A stretch of 40,462 nucleotides of DNA from UBA2266 sp964406945. Its GTDB lineage: Bacteria > Planctomycetota > Phycisphaerae > Sedimentisphaerales > Anaerobacaceae. This document shows, piece after piece, positions 32,228 to 40,462 of the stretch (within the stretch, counting starts at the first letter, position 1; every line of letters starts with the position of its first letter). The DNA lies in contig CAYOTO010000029.1 in assembly GCA_964406945.1 (NCBI GenBank), positions 1 through 40,462 on the forward strand. Reading direction: 5' to 3'. The position numbers and the translations under genes were made by a program. The notes under the pieces are model-generated. The model was given only the letters and a program-made list of their open reading frames with translations. It searched no databases and was not told the DNA's origin.

Positions 32228-33336
32228 AAGTATACGAAATAGCGGAAACAGTGGACTCGATGGTCCCGCTCAAACTCGCCCAGGACTGGGACAATGTGGG
32301 GCTTCTTCTCGGCGACCGCGATAAAGAGATCAGCAGGGTGCTTCTTGCGATAGACGTCACTCGCTCCGTTCTGGCCGAGGCGGTCAAGGCCGGTACGGAT
32401 ATGATAATCAGCTATCATCCGGTAATCTGGGACGGCCTTAAGAAGATTCATCCCCACAGTGAAACGGCAGTGGTTTACGATCTGATACGCCGGGACATCC
32501 CGGTATTCAGTATCCATACGGCACTGGACGTCGCAACCGGCGGCGTTAACGACGGACTGGCCGAGATGGTTGGCATCGAAGACGGCAAGCCCATCGGCGA
32601 TTATGTGGACAGCCCGGCCGGCGATTACTACAAGCTGGTCGTGTTCATTCCCGCCAAGGACGTCGATGGCGTCGCCGAAGCCATATTCGCGGCCGGCGCC
32701 GGTCACATAGGCAACTACAGCAAGTGCTCTTACAGCACCGAAGGCATGGGGACATTTTTGCCGATGGAAGGTGCCAGACCGGCGGTGGGTAAAAAGGGAC
32801 GCTTCGAAACGGTGGCGGAATTCAGATTCGAGACGATTGTCCCGGCAAAGAGACTCGTCGCATGCATCGAAGCTATGAAGAACGCCCATCCGTACGAGAC
32901 TCCGGCCTTCGACTGCTACAGACTGGGCAACCCGAAGGAAAAGTTCGGCCTGGGCAGGATAGGTCGCCTTGCCGCGCCCGCTTCGGTCAAGGATATCATA
33001 GAACGCATCAAGAAAGGCTCCGGGGCCCGGGCGTTCGGTGTAATCGGAAGTGACAAGAAGAAGGTCAAGACCGCGGCGGTCTGCGCCGGATCGTGCGGAT
33101 CGATTATAAATTCGGTAATCGCTGCCGGGGCGGATCTGTATCTGACCGGCGAGCTTAAACATCATCTGGCGCTGGCGGCGCAGGAGGCCGGGCTTACCTG
33201 CATCTGTCTGAGCCACACGGTCTCGGAAAGATTCATACTGAAGAAATTCGCCGCACAACTGAGAAAACGCCTCGACAACGTACAAATCAAGGTCAGCAGA
33301 ACCGATGCCGACCCGTTCAAATGGATGAACCTATGA
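32224..33336 (+). CDS. Nif3-family dinuclear metal protein (DUF34/YqfO type)
   Basis: 370 residues; ATGA overlap with pabC. Nif3-like hexameric dinuclear-metal family: DWDNVGLLLGD, MIISYHPVIWD, HTALDVATGGVND, LTGELKHHLA and SHTVSER. The long form carries a central insertion of ~110 residues (about 125-230), related to the PII-like domain of YqfO. The usual bacterial HHP is YHP (Tyr64-His65), as in eukaryotic NIF3L1 from memory. Function of the family is not settled; GTP cyclohydrolase I type 2 has been used as a label, which would suit the folate genes, but this is only suggestive. Confidence 0.9.
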   Translation: MKVYEIAETVDSMVPLKLAQDWDNVGLLLGDRDKEISRVLLAIDVTRSVLAEAVKAGTDMIISYHPVIWDGLKKIHPHSETAVVYDLIRRDIPVFSIHTALDVATGGVNDGLAEMVGIEDGKPIGDYVDSPAGDYYKLVVFIPAKDVDGVAEAIFAAGAGHIGNYSKCSYSTEGMGTFLPMEGARPAVGKKGRFETVAEFRFETIVPAKRLVACIEAMKNAHPYETPAFDCYRLGNPKEKFGLGRIGRLAAPASVKDIIERIKKGSGARAFGVIGSDKKKVKTAAVCAGSCGSIINSVIAAGADLYLTGELKHHLALAAQEAGLTCICLSHTVSERFILKKFAAQLRKRLDNVQIKVSRTDADPFKWMNL

Positions 33337-34499
33337 CGAAGGATCGTGAAGAACAGAGCGAAGCCGTCCAGGCCGAAGACCAGCTCGATCAGCAGGCACA
33401 AAATCAGCACGCGGAGGTCGAGTTCGCCGAAGACGAGTACATTCCCTCCGAGCAGCGGCAGGCGGACGACGAACTGGCGGGTGAGATGGAGCAGTCCGCC
33501 CAAGCAGAGCCCGAGGTGACGGACGAACAATACGAAGAAGACCAGGCCGGGGATTCGCAGCAAAGCGAAACAGAAGAAACGGCCGAAGCTGCGGACAAGT
33601 CTACTGCCGAAGCCGGCGACGACGAAAGCACCGCTGAAGAAAAGGACGAAACCGACGGCTCCGGCCGTGGCAACAAAAGCGAAAAACAGCAAGAGCCGGG
33701 AATTGAGCCCGAGGAGGATTTCGAGGTTACTATGCAGTCGGTGGTCGAGGCTGTCCTGTTTGCCAGTGATGAGCCTCTTACCGACGCACGGCTGGCCAAC
33801 ATCGCCGAGGCCACGACAAAGCAGGTGCGACAGGCGGTGAAAGACCTGAACCAAATGTACCGCTCGAACGGCCACGCATTCAGGATCGACCGAATCGCCG
33901 GCGGCAACCAGATGATGACGCTGAGTCCCTACAACCACTGGCTCAAGAAGATGCTTCACGCCAGGAGCGACAGCAAACTCAGTCCGGCGGCTCTGGAAAC
34001 CCTGGCCATAGTGGCGTACAAACAGCCCATCATCAGGGCGGATATCGAGGCGATTCGCGGCGTAGCGGTCGGCGAGGTCATGCGAAGCTTGATGTACAAG
34101 GGACTCGTCAAGATAGTTGGCAGGGCCGAGCTGGTCGGCAGGCCCATGCTCTACGGCACGACGAAGAAATTCCTGGAGGTTTTCGGCCTCAACTCGCTCA
34201 AGGACCTGCCGAAGATCGAAGAACTCAAAAAGCCCAAAGAACAAACGAGCGAGTCCGAATCCGAGACCGGCTCGGACGGCCCATCCGAGGCTTCGCCACA
34301 GATCAAAGAAGAAGCAGCCGAAACCGCCGAGCAGTCCGACGATACCGGCCCGGATGCATCAAACGACAAGGCCGAGGCAATGGATGCCGATGAACATGTG
34401 GAATCTGAAGATGAGGCGCCCGTTAGCGGCCAAGTCGAATCCGACGACATAAATGAAGAATCGGAAGAAACGGGAGAACAGATAAGCCGGGAGGCATGA
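33333..34499 (+). CDS. scpB: Chromosome segregation and condensation protein ScpB with long acidic tails
   Basis: 388 residues from ATG 33333, which overlaps the Nif3 stop (ATGA); an in-frame ATG at 33321 is possible. Core ScpB winged-helix pair at ~130-285: MQSVVEAVLFASDEPLT, KLSPAALETLAIVAYKQPI, IRGVAVGEVMRSLMYKGLV and GRPMLYGTTKKFLEVFGL. It binds ScpA and the SMC ATPase to form bacterial condensin. Unusual: ~130 N-terminal and ~100 C-terminal residues are very acidic, Glu/Ser/Gln-rich and look disordered; typical ScpB is under 200-250 residues. scpA is not next to it. Confidence 0.93.
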   Translation: MTKDREEQSEAVQAEDQLDQQAQNQHAEVEFAEDEYIPSEQRQADDELAGEMEQSAQAEPEVTDEQYEEDQAGDSQQSETEETAEAADKSTAEAGDDESTAEEKDETDGSGRGNKSEKQQEPGIEPEEDFEVTMQSVVEAVLFASDEPLTDARLANIAEATTKQVRQAVKDLNQMYRSNGHAFRIDRIAGGNQMMTLSPYNHWLKKMLHARSDSKLSPAALETLAIVAYKQPIIRADIEAIRGVAVGEVMRSLMYKGLVKIVGRAELVGRPMLYGTTKKFLEVFGLNSLKDLPKIEELKKPKEQTSESESETGSDGPSEASPQIKEEAAETAEQSDDTGPDASNDKAEAMDADEHVESEDEAPVSGQVESDDINEESEETGEQISREA

Positions 34500-34500
34500 T

Positions 34501-35493
34501 ATGAAATCGAAAACCCCTGCGGTGCGTGGATTACGGATTACCCGTCGGGCGTTTCTGAGGGCATCCTGCGGGGTGCTTGCCGCCGCGCCGTTGTCATATG
34601 CGGCGAGCGAAAATCCCCGGCCGCTGCCGGCCGAGAAGATAATCACGTTCGGAATCGTCACTGATTGCCACTATGCCGCCGCGGATCGCTCCGGCAGCCG
34701 GTACTACCGCCATTCGGTCGGCAAGCTCGGCAAATGCGTGAAACTTATGAACGCGTGGAAGCCGGATTTTCTGATCGAACTGGGCGACTTCAAAGACCAG
34801 AACAAACCTGCTGTCGAAGCCGAAACACTCGATTATCTGCGGACCATCGAGAAAGTCTACCAGCGGTTCGAAGGCCCCACCTACCACGTGCTGGGCAACC
34901 ACGATATGGACAGCATTTCAAAGCGTCAGTTTCTCTGCAACGTAACTAACACCGGCATTGACCCGTCCAAATCCTATTATTCTTTCGACGTTGGCAAAGT
35001 GCATTTCGTGGTTCTGGACGCGAATTTCAGGCCCGACGGCATCGACTACGACCGCGGGAATTTCAACTGGAAAGAGCCGTACGTGCCGCAGGCGGAACTG
35101 GACTGGCTCGAAGGCGACCTTCGCTCGACGCGCGGCCCGGCCGTCGTGTTCACGCATCAACTGCTGGACGGACGGGGAGCGGTCTACATCGAGAATGCCG
35201 AACAGGTGCGTGAAATTCTGGAAAGTTCACACAAGGTCGTGGCGGTCTTTCAGGGCCACCACCACGCAGGTTCTTATTCGCTGGTCAACGGCATTCATTA
35301 TTACACGCTCAAGGCGCTCGTCGAAGGCCCGGCCCCGAAAAACAATTCCTTTGCAATCGCCGACATTCACCCGGACCTGTCCATCACAGTTACCGGCTTC
35401 AAAAACGCCGAGAGCGCGCATCTGGCGTTGCCCGACGATGCCTCTGTTCGAAGCGGCCCGGCCGGGCGCGACAGAACACCTGTCGTGCGCTGA
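34501..35493 (+). CDS. Tat-exported calcineurin-like metallophosphoesterase
   Basis: 330 residues; GGGAGG inside the end of scpB lies 6-7 bases before ATG 34501. Twin-arginine signal ITRRAFLRASCGVLAAAPL. Complete metallophosphoesterase set: GIVTDCHYA (DxH), ELGDFKD (GD), VLGNHDM (GNHD), VVFTHQLLD (His) and FQGHHHAGSY (GHxH). Binds two metals and hydrolyses phosphomono- or diesters outside the cytoplasm. Transcribed with scpB by position; functionally unrelated, probably read-through. Confidence 0.9.
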   Translation: MKSKTPAVRGLRITRRAFLRASCGVLAAAPLSYAASENPRPLPAEKIITFGIVTDCHYAAADRSGSRYYRHSVGKLGKCVKLMNAWKPDFLIELGDFKDQNKPAVEAETLDYLRTIEKVYQRFEGPTYHVLGNHDMDSISKRQFLCNVTNTGIDPSKSYYSFDVGKVHFVVLDANFRPDGIDYDRGNFNWKEPYVPQAELDWLEGDLRSTRGPAVVFTHQLLDGRGAVYIENAEQVREILESSHKVVAVFQGHHHAGSYSLVNGIHYYTLKALVEGPAPKNNSFAIADIHPDLSITVTGFKNAESAHLALPDDASVRSGPAGRDRTPVVR

Positions 35494-35520
35494 ATCGCCG
35501 GCTGCGGAGCCGAACTTCTT

Positions 35521-36702
35521 CTAGCGCCGGTCCCACGGCAGTTCATCCTCGGGGCCGACCGCATTTGCGGGTCGGGGGTGCTCCTTGTCGAAGACATAGA
35601 GTTCGTCTTCTTCCTGAACCGTGACGAAACTCTCATCTATTCGGCCCTCGGCATCCGTTACGCGGCCTATATCCAGGTCAAGGTGTTTTGCCATAAACCT
35701 GTACATCGGCAGTCGCTTCGACAGGCCGTAATCGTGTCCCTCTTCGGGCAAATGGAAATATTCGACCTTCTCCTCGGCGTCGTAAAGCGCATATATGCCG
35801 CGAATGTGCGGGTACTCGATATGCGGGGTGTTCTTCGTCCAGTCCTTGCCGTCGGAAATCAGCAGCAGCGGTCGCGGAGCGGACGTCGCGGCGATTTCGA
35901 CGTTATTAGTGACGTGATGCTCGCTTTTGTGTATGGGCATGCCGCTCTCGCACACACAGCCGCCGAAGAAATGGGCCGAGACCATTACCGTGGGCACCGA
36001 AACGGCCACGCGGTCGTCCACGGCGGTAAGCAGGAACGTCTGGGTACCGCCGCCTGAAGCCCCCGTGACACCGACACGGTCCGGATCGACGTTGTCGAGC
36101 GAGGTGATGAAATCCAAAGCCCGTATACTGTTCCACAACTGGAGTTTGAGCACTTTGGGCGTGCGGTGCTTCCAGCCGGCCCTGGCCCAGTCGCCGTAGC
36201 CGACCATGTCGTAAGCAAACACGACCGCCCCCATCTTCGCCAGTGTCGCGCATCGCTTTTGCATGTTCGGGCGAAATCGCCCGTAATTGCCCTTGCCGCC
36301 CCAGTGCCCGTGTGGACACAGTACGGCGGCGAATGTCCCCTCGTCACGGGTCGGCCTGTAGAGGTTGCCGGTGACGTATACGCCGGGCAGTGATTCGAAG
36401 GCGGCGTTTTCCACAGTGTAGCCGTCGAAGATGCGCTTGCTGTGAATAATGGGATCCAGATCGGATTTCGCCGGCGGTTCGGCCAATTCGGCGCCCCGCA
36501 GGATACCTTGTCTGATTTTTTCGGCCCGCCGTTCCCACGCCCGCCTGCTGGTATACAACTTTGCAAACTCCGCCAGTTCCGTTCTGGCCGCTTCTTCGCT
36601 GTGGAAATTGCCCTGACGAAGTTCGGGTTTCTTCCGCTCGCTCGGCCCCGGACCCGCACTCAGCAAAACCACTCCCACGATTGCCAGTAAACTACGCTTC
36701 AT
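35521..36702 (-). CDS. Secreted alpha/beta hydrolase, acetyl-xylan-esterase-like
   Basis: 393 residues from ATG 36702 (GAGG 6-7 bases upstream), giving signal peptide MKRSLLAIVGVVLLSAG; an upstream ATG at 36726 is less likely. Alpha/beta hydrolase with LCPHGHWGGKG (oxyanion region), VGVTGASGGGTQTF (nucleophile Ser in GxSxG-like GASGG), and EEGHDYGLSKR (His). Resembles the AXE1/dienelactone-hydrolase-type esterases that remove acetyl or other esters from polysaccharides. Last gene of the minus-strand polysaccharide cluster; converges with the metallophosphoesterase 27 bases away. Confidence 0.8.
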   Translation of the reverse strand: MKRSLLAIVGVVLLSAGPGPSERKKPELRQGNFHSEEAARTELAEFAKLYTSRRAWERRAEKIRQGILRGAELAEPPAKSDLDPIIHSKRIFDGYTVENAAFESLPGVYVTGNLYRPTRDEGTFAAVLCPHGHWGGKGNYGRFRPNMQKRCATLAKMGAVVFAYDMVGYGDWARAGWKHRTPKVLKLQLWNSIRALDFITSLDNVDPDRVGVTGASGGGTQTFLLTAVDDRVAVSVPTVMVSAHFFGGCVCESGMPIHKSEHHVTNNVEIAATSAPRPLLLISDGKDWTKNTPHIEYPHIRGIYALYDAEEKVEYFHLPEEGHDYGLSKRLPMYRFMAKHLDLDIGRVTDAEGRIDESFVTVQEEDELYVFDKEHPRPANAVGPEDELPWDRR

Positions 36703-36756
36703 CTCACACCTCATACAATAGAACACAATGTGCGATACACACTATAGAATACCAGA

Positions 36757-38607
36757 TCACCATTTACTCAGCGGCTCGAGTTCGACCGTTTCCACCACTT
36801 TCCCGTCGCCCCAGACCGGGCACAGCAGCACGGCCACGGTGGTCGGGCCCTGTGCTTCGGACAGTTTGACCATGAGGCGCCGCACGCCCTTGTTGGTCTT
36901 CTGCGGTTTTTCCTGCTCGGCCGATTCAACGCTGAACTTCGCGCCCGTCGGGGAAAGGACCCTGGCGACAAGACTCTTGCCCTTGAGCGTGAGAACCGCC
37001 TCGCTGCCTTTGGTCTCAATGTCGGCGTCCGTCGTCATTCCCCAGGCCAGCTCGCACGCATTGTCTATAGTCAATTCGTCCTGCACGAGAATCGCCCGCC
37101 GGTCACCCGCCATCGCCACTCCGCGGCGCACGCGGCTTGCGAATTTCTCGTAAGCGGATGTCAGATCCACAACGCCCCGGGGTCTATCTACATTGGTTTC
37201 GACCTTGACGAAAGTCGACTTGCCAAGGGCATCCTGATGCTCACCACCCAGCATTATCACGTTGTGACTGGCGGAATTGAGCCGGTAATAGTCCCACCGT
37301 TTGCCGCCTTGCTTTTTATCCCAGTAGCCCGGCAGATTGTAGTTATCCGAGCCGAGATCGCGAGCCCAGCGGACACCGAGTGCGTCGATCTCGAAGTTAC
37401 CCAGATCGAGGTGCCCGTGGTTGACCTGATTGAACCCGGCCTTGAATCCGACGAACAGTGCGTCGGGATCGTCCCAGGCGCTTCGAAAGACCGCCACCTG
37501 TACAGGCCCGTCGAAGAATCGGTCCAGCCCCCGGGGTCTGGCTCTTCTGGGAGCAACGGCGTACCAGATCACGTGCTGGGCACTGGCGGGGCGCTTGGCG
37601 AGTTCGATGTGTTCGGCGGCCGCGAAGAGGGGATTGCCGTAGGTCCTGGCCAGCCAGAACATGGCCGCCATGGGCTTTCGGCTCTTTCGCTCGCCGCTGT
37701 CGGCGTAGTTGAGATAGTAACCGGTCGGACCCGTCATATATATCGGCTGATAGCCCGCCTTGGCCAGACCCGGAACACGCAGCAGCGTAAAATGCGTGTT
37801 CAGAGCTGTTTGCATCGCGCAGATTCCGTACGCGGTGTAGTGCGTGGCGTAGCTCCAGTATCCGGGCCCTTCGCCCCAGGCCCCGTCCGGTGCGTAACTT
37901 TTCAGTGCCCGCGGCAGCGACTTGACGGCCTGGGGGATAATCTTTTCGGCGTATTCGGGGTCGGATTCGGCGACGGCCAGGGCCCCTACTATCAGCCCGC
38001 CGTTGCAGACCTGGTTCCAGTTGTGCTCGCTGCGGGGCCACCATTGTTTTTCGTACGCCGTCAGACCCGCTTCGAGGCCGTTGCGAATCAGCCCTGCCTT
38101 GATCTTCGCCTTCGTCTCGTCATCCATATACGAGTAAAGCCAGTCGTAGCCGACGCCCACCGCGTGGGTCATCTCCGCCACGTCGAGAAAGTGCGACGGG
38201 TTCCAGTCGTCGAAGGCACAAACCGTCAGCAGGTTCTCGGCGCACCTGGCCGCGTATTTTTCCTCACCGGTCCACCGCCAGGCGAAACCGAGCGAGTAAA
38301 CCCTGTCGAGGCACTCCCGGCTGACGCTCAGCAGACGCGGGCCGATCTTTTTGTATTCGAGCATTGGCCGCTGCATGTCGCGCTCGGCCTGCTTCATGAC
38401 GTCGGCCACGCACTTCTGGAGCATTTCGTCTTTCATGTGCAGCCCGCGCAGTGCGACCAGGTCGTCCTTTTTCATCATCAGCCGCGGGTGGTCTTTGTCC
38501 AGAGTCGACAGCACTTCAGAGCGCGAGATGTCGAACCTGGCCCAGGCGGTATCGGTGACTAGGAAAACAACGCTTGCGAACAGAATTGCAGTTATCAATC
38601 TTTTCAC
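36757..38607 (-). CDS. Secreted heparinase II/III-like polysaccharide lyase
   Basis: 616 residues, GTG start at 38607 with GGAGG 6 bases upstream. Signal peptide (MKRLITAILFASVVFLVTDTAWA). An alpha/alpha-toroid N-terminal part (EYKKIGPRLLSVSRECLDRV, GVGYDWLYSYMDD, RSEHNWNQVCNGGL) and a beta-sandwich C-terminal part (NQVNHGHLDLGNFEIDALG, RRGVAMAGDRRAILVQDEL). EHNWNQVCNGG and NHGHLDLG contain the His, Asn and Tyr positions used by Hepar_II_III-type lyases (PL12/PL15/PL17/PL21-like). Acts by beta-elimination on uronate polysaccharides such as alginate, heparan-like or ulvan-related glycans; the exact substrate cannot be told. Confidence 0.85.
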   Translation of the reverse strand: MKRLITAILFASVVFLVTDTAWARFDISRSEVLSTLDKDHPRLMMKKDDLVALRGLHMKDEMLQKCVADVMKQAERDMQRPMLEYKKIGPRLLSVSRECLDRVYSLGFAWRWTGEEKYAARCAENLLTVCAFDDWNPSHFLDVAEMTHAVGVGYDWLYSYMDDETKAKIKAGLIRNGLEAGLTAYEKQWWPRSEHNWNQVCNGGLIVGALAVAESDPEYAEKIIPQAVKSLPRALKSYAPDGAWGEGPGYWSYATHYTAYGICAMQTALNTHFTLLRVPGLAKAGYQPIYMTGPTGYYLNYADSGERKSRKPMAAMFWLARTYGNPLFAAAEHIELAKRPASAQHVIWYAVAPRRARPRGLDRFFDGPVQVAVFRSAWDDPDALFVGFKAGFNQVNHGHLDLGNFEIDALGVRWARDLGSDNYNLPGYWDKKQGGKRWDYYRLNSASHNVIMLGGEHQDALGKSTFVKVETNVDRPRGVVDLTSAYEKFASRVRRGVAMAGDRRAILVQDELTIDNACELAWGMTTDADIETKGSEAVLTLKGKSLVARVLSPTGAKFSVESAEQEKPQKTNKGVRRLMVKLSEAQGPTTVAVLLCPVWGDGKVVETVELEPLSKW

Positions 38608-38652
38608 GAAAACCTCCGATATGAGAGTAAATCCTTGTATTGCCCTTGCTTT

Positions 38653-40462
38653 TTATTTGATCATGCGTTTGTCGCGCAACTGATCTTCGAATTTGCGTCT
38701 GAGTTCGCCGGCTTGCGACTGGCTGACCGCCCGGCCCCGCGTCCCTTCGCCGATAATCCAGGCACCCGGCCACGATTGGGTCGAAACGACCACTTCGTAC
38801 TTCTTTAACTGGGATTCGAGCTTGCGCCTTTGTTCTCGAGACAGTTCCGGCGCCAGCTCATACACGTCGTATGCCCTGCCGTGTTTAACCGCCCAGACTT
38901 CGAGCAGTTGCTGCATCATCCAGTCGGCCGGGTTGCGGATTTTACCATTGCTCTTACTGGAAACGGCCCATGTCTCGTACGGTCTCAACACCGCCATTAC
39001 GGGCTCGGGTTCGGCCGGGGGCGAGTTTCTGAGTTTCTCGTGGAATACGCCGGCCCGCTCCCAGGCCTGCGGGACTTTCAGCGGGAACGTGTAGCCTTTG
39101 CCGTAGCCAAGCCACATAACCGCATCAACGCCGTGGACGTATTGCTCGGCGGCCATGCGATGCACCTGCTCGGCCGATATATCCAGAAGGCCTCCCGGTG
39201 CGTACGTGTGGGACTGCATCCACGGCACCAGCGGCTTGTAGTAGCGCCTGGCCAGGCCCGAACAGTACGCCATGTCCCGAGGTATGACGTTCTTGTAACC
39301 GCCGGCCCCGACCGGGTACGGATCGACGTGAATGATGTCCAGATTGCGGGCAAGCAACTCCTGGCCCGAGCCGTCGCGGTCGTTGTGCAGGTCGAAAATC
39401 CCCATCCGACTCGTATTGCGAAAGACCATCAGGCCCGGGGCGGCCTTTGCAATCTCCTCGCGAATTACCCCGCAAAGCTGCGCACAGCCTTCGTGCAGTT
39501 TGTACATCCACCAGCCGTACGCCTGGGCGCCGTAGACTTCGGGAAATCCCCACGTGCGGGGATAATCGATATCGCCCGCAGCATCGCGGAAGGCGGCTAT
39601 GCCGCTTTCGCTGTAGTCCCAGAGCGGATAGCCGCAGGCCGGGCCGTTGAGATGGCCCGATATGTGGAAGCACTCGTCACCGAATCGCACCGCCATAACA
39701 ACATCCGACGGAAACTCTCCGCCGTTTGCGCTGCTCCACTTGGTAAGCTCCTTTCGGACTTCGACGCGCAGCGCCTCGCGGGTGCTCTCGGCCCAGGCGC
39801 TGACATTGCCGTTGCCGAACATCCAGTAGTGCGGATATCCGCCGTAGCGCCAGTAGACGGCTATCCCGACTTTGTCGAGCATCGCACCGTCCAGGCCGGT
39901 CAGATCGAACGATATCCGCCAAAGCTTGCGGTTTCTGGATTCGCTGGTTTCCGGCAGGCCTTCGATGCTGTCGTTTTGACAAACCGACCCCGCCGGGGCC
40001 TTCGTAATTTTTGCCTCGATAATCTTCAAGTGCTGGCGCCCATCGAATTCTTCCAGCGGCACAACGATCTCGGCCTTGAACGGCGCTGCCATCCGCGGGA
40101 AATAATGGGCGATCTTTTCGCCCTTATAGGAATAAGCATAGCCCTGATTGTATACCGGCGGCTCGATAATAATCTTGTGTTCGCCGGGCGAAAACGCAAA
40201 CAGATGCCGGTCGATAGCCTTGCCCGTGTACACTCCGCCGATCATCACCGCCCGCTCCGGTTCCAGCCCGGCTTTCTCGACCAGCGCCTGGTTTTCTGTA
40301 ATCTCAGGCAGGTGAATGTGCAGTTTCATGCCTGTGCGGCGGCAGATCTCCAACTCCCTGCGGGCCTTTTCAACCGTATTTGCCCGCGAACTGATAAGCC
40401 CCACGCCGTGAGCCTTCAAATCCGCGATGTCGGCCTCGAGCGACTCGAGCTTCCTGTACGTA
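38653..40462 (-). CDS. TIM-barrel glycoside-hydrolase-like protein (N-terminus outside window)
   Basis: The minus-strand frame is open to the window edge, so the start is missing; about 602 residues are visible. The N-terminal visible part ends a helical stretch (RKLESLEADIAD) then LKAHGVGLISSR and MKLHIHLPE. Then comes a beta-sandwich (HKIIIEPPVYNQGYAYS, WRISFDLTGLDG), followed by a barrel-like part: TWGFPEVYGAQAYGWWMYKL, LMVFRNTSRMGIFDLHN, IIHVDPYPVGAGGYKNV, VPWMQSHTYAPGG and VDAVMWLGYGKGY. The C-terminus has PVMAVLRPYETWAV and a flavodoxin-like strand pattern as in GH42 trimerisation domains. Likely a glycosidase of the polysaccharide cluster; family not assigned. Confidence 0.6.
   Translation of the reverse strand, partial: TYRKLESLEADIADLKAHGVGLISSRANTVEKARRELEICRRTGMKLHIHLPEITENQALVEKAGLEPERAVMIGGVYTGKAIDRHLFAFSPGEHKIIIEPPVYNQGYAYSYKGEKIAHYFPRMAAPFKAEIVVPLEEFDGRQHLKIIEAKITKAPAGSVCQNDSIEGLPETSESRNRKLWRISFDLTGLDGAMLDKVGIAVYWRYGGYPHYWMFGNGNVSAWAESTREALRVEVRKELTKWSSANGGEFPSDVVMAVRFGDECFHISGHLNGPACGYPLWDYSESGIAAFRDAAGDIDYPRTWGFPEVYGAQAYGWWMYKLHEGCAQLCGVIREEIAKAAPGLMVFRNTSRMGIFDLHNDRDGSGQELLARNLDIIHVDPYPVGAGGYKNVIPRDMAYCSGLARRYYKPLVPWMQSHTYAPGGLLDISAEQVHRMAAEQYVHGVDAVMWLGYGKGYTFPLKVPQAWERAGVFHEKLRNSPPAEPEPVMAVLRPYETWAVSSKSNGKIRNPADWMMQQLLEVWAVKHGRAYDVYELAPELSREQRRKLESQLKKYEVVVSTQSWPGAWIIGEGTRGRAVSQSQAGELRRKFEDQLRDKRMIK

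Noticed and set aside
32023..33285. 420-codon minus-strand frame opposite the Nif3 gene
   Set aside because: Shadow frame; the plus strand encodes a recognisable Nif3 protein with start overlap.
37237..38562. 441-codon plus-strand frame opposite the heparinase-like gene
   Set aside because: Shadow frame; the minus strand has signal peptide, ribosome binding site and lyase motifs.
1..40462. CRISPR arrays, tRNA or rRNA genes, intact insertion sequences
   Set aside because: No regularly spaced direct repeats, cloverleaf-like sequences, rRNA signatures or transposase motifs were recognised by reading.

Overview
The window looks like a chromosomal segment from the Planctomycetota, most likely class Phycisphaerae (Sedimentisphaerales-like). 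This is inferred from gene content: a PEP-CTERM surface protein, Tat-exported TIM-barrel epimerases, Gfo/Idh/MocA dehydrogenases, an ECF sigma factor paired with a tiny membrane protein, dockerin-like modules on a beta-helix protein, and heparinase-like and esterase genes typical of polysaccharide degraders. Most genes are GC-rich; the first gene (1-2199) and parts of its flank are visibly more AT-rich. No rRNA, tRNA, CRISPR array or intact transposase was seen.

Layout. 1-2199: 3' part of a secreted beta-helix protein with a dockerin-like segment and two tandem Ig-like units. 2200-2828: gene-free, carrying several REP-like hairpins. 2829-4472 (minus): an orphan ParA ATPase fused through a long acidic linker to a glycogen-binding (AMPK-type CBM48) domain; its promoter is flanked by inverted repeats. 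5127-6153: a Tat-exported epimerase-like protein followed by what looks like the tail of a dead methyltransferase gene. 6353-12472: a secreted PQQ-type beta-propeller and a convergent 1074-residue secreted protein with a FecR-like segment. 12721-13656: ECF sigma factor (probably leaderless) and a two-helix membrane protein. 13859-16128: secreted GH42/DUF4832-like protein and a PEP-CTERM protein.

16463-24269 is one co-directional catabolic-looking operon: Gfo/Idh/MocA oxidoreductase, sodium:solute symporter, 3-hydroxyisobutyrate-dehydrogenase-like enzyme, UroD-like protein, an NRAMP-like transporter lacking the usual metal-binding residues, and a second UroD-like protein translationally coupled to it. 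This is the best candidate for an undescribed pathway. A CsgG-like lipoprotein (24390-25040) and another sugar epimerase-like gene (25335-26135) follow on the minus strand.

26450-35493 is the housekeeping block: rpmE, prfA, a fusion of an archaeal AdkA-type P-loop domain with a nucleoside-deoxyribosyltransferase-like domain, then deoC, pabB, pabC, a Nif3-family gene, scpB and a Tat-exported metallophosphoesterase, many joined by ATGA overlaps. Finally 35521-40462 (minus) is a polysaccharide-degradation cluster: TIM-barrel glycosidase-like protein (incomplete), heparinase II/III-like lyase and acetyl-xylan-esterase-like hydrolase.
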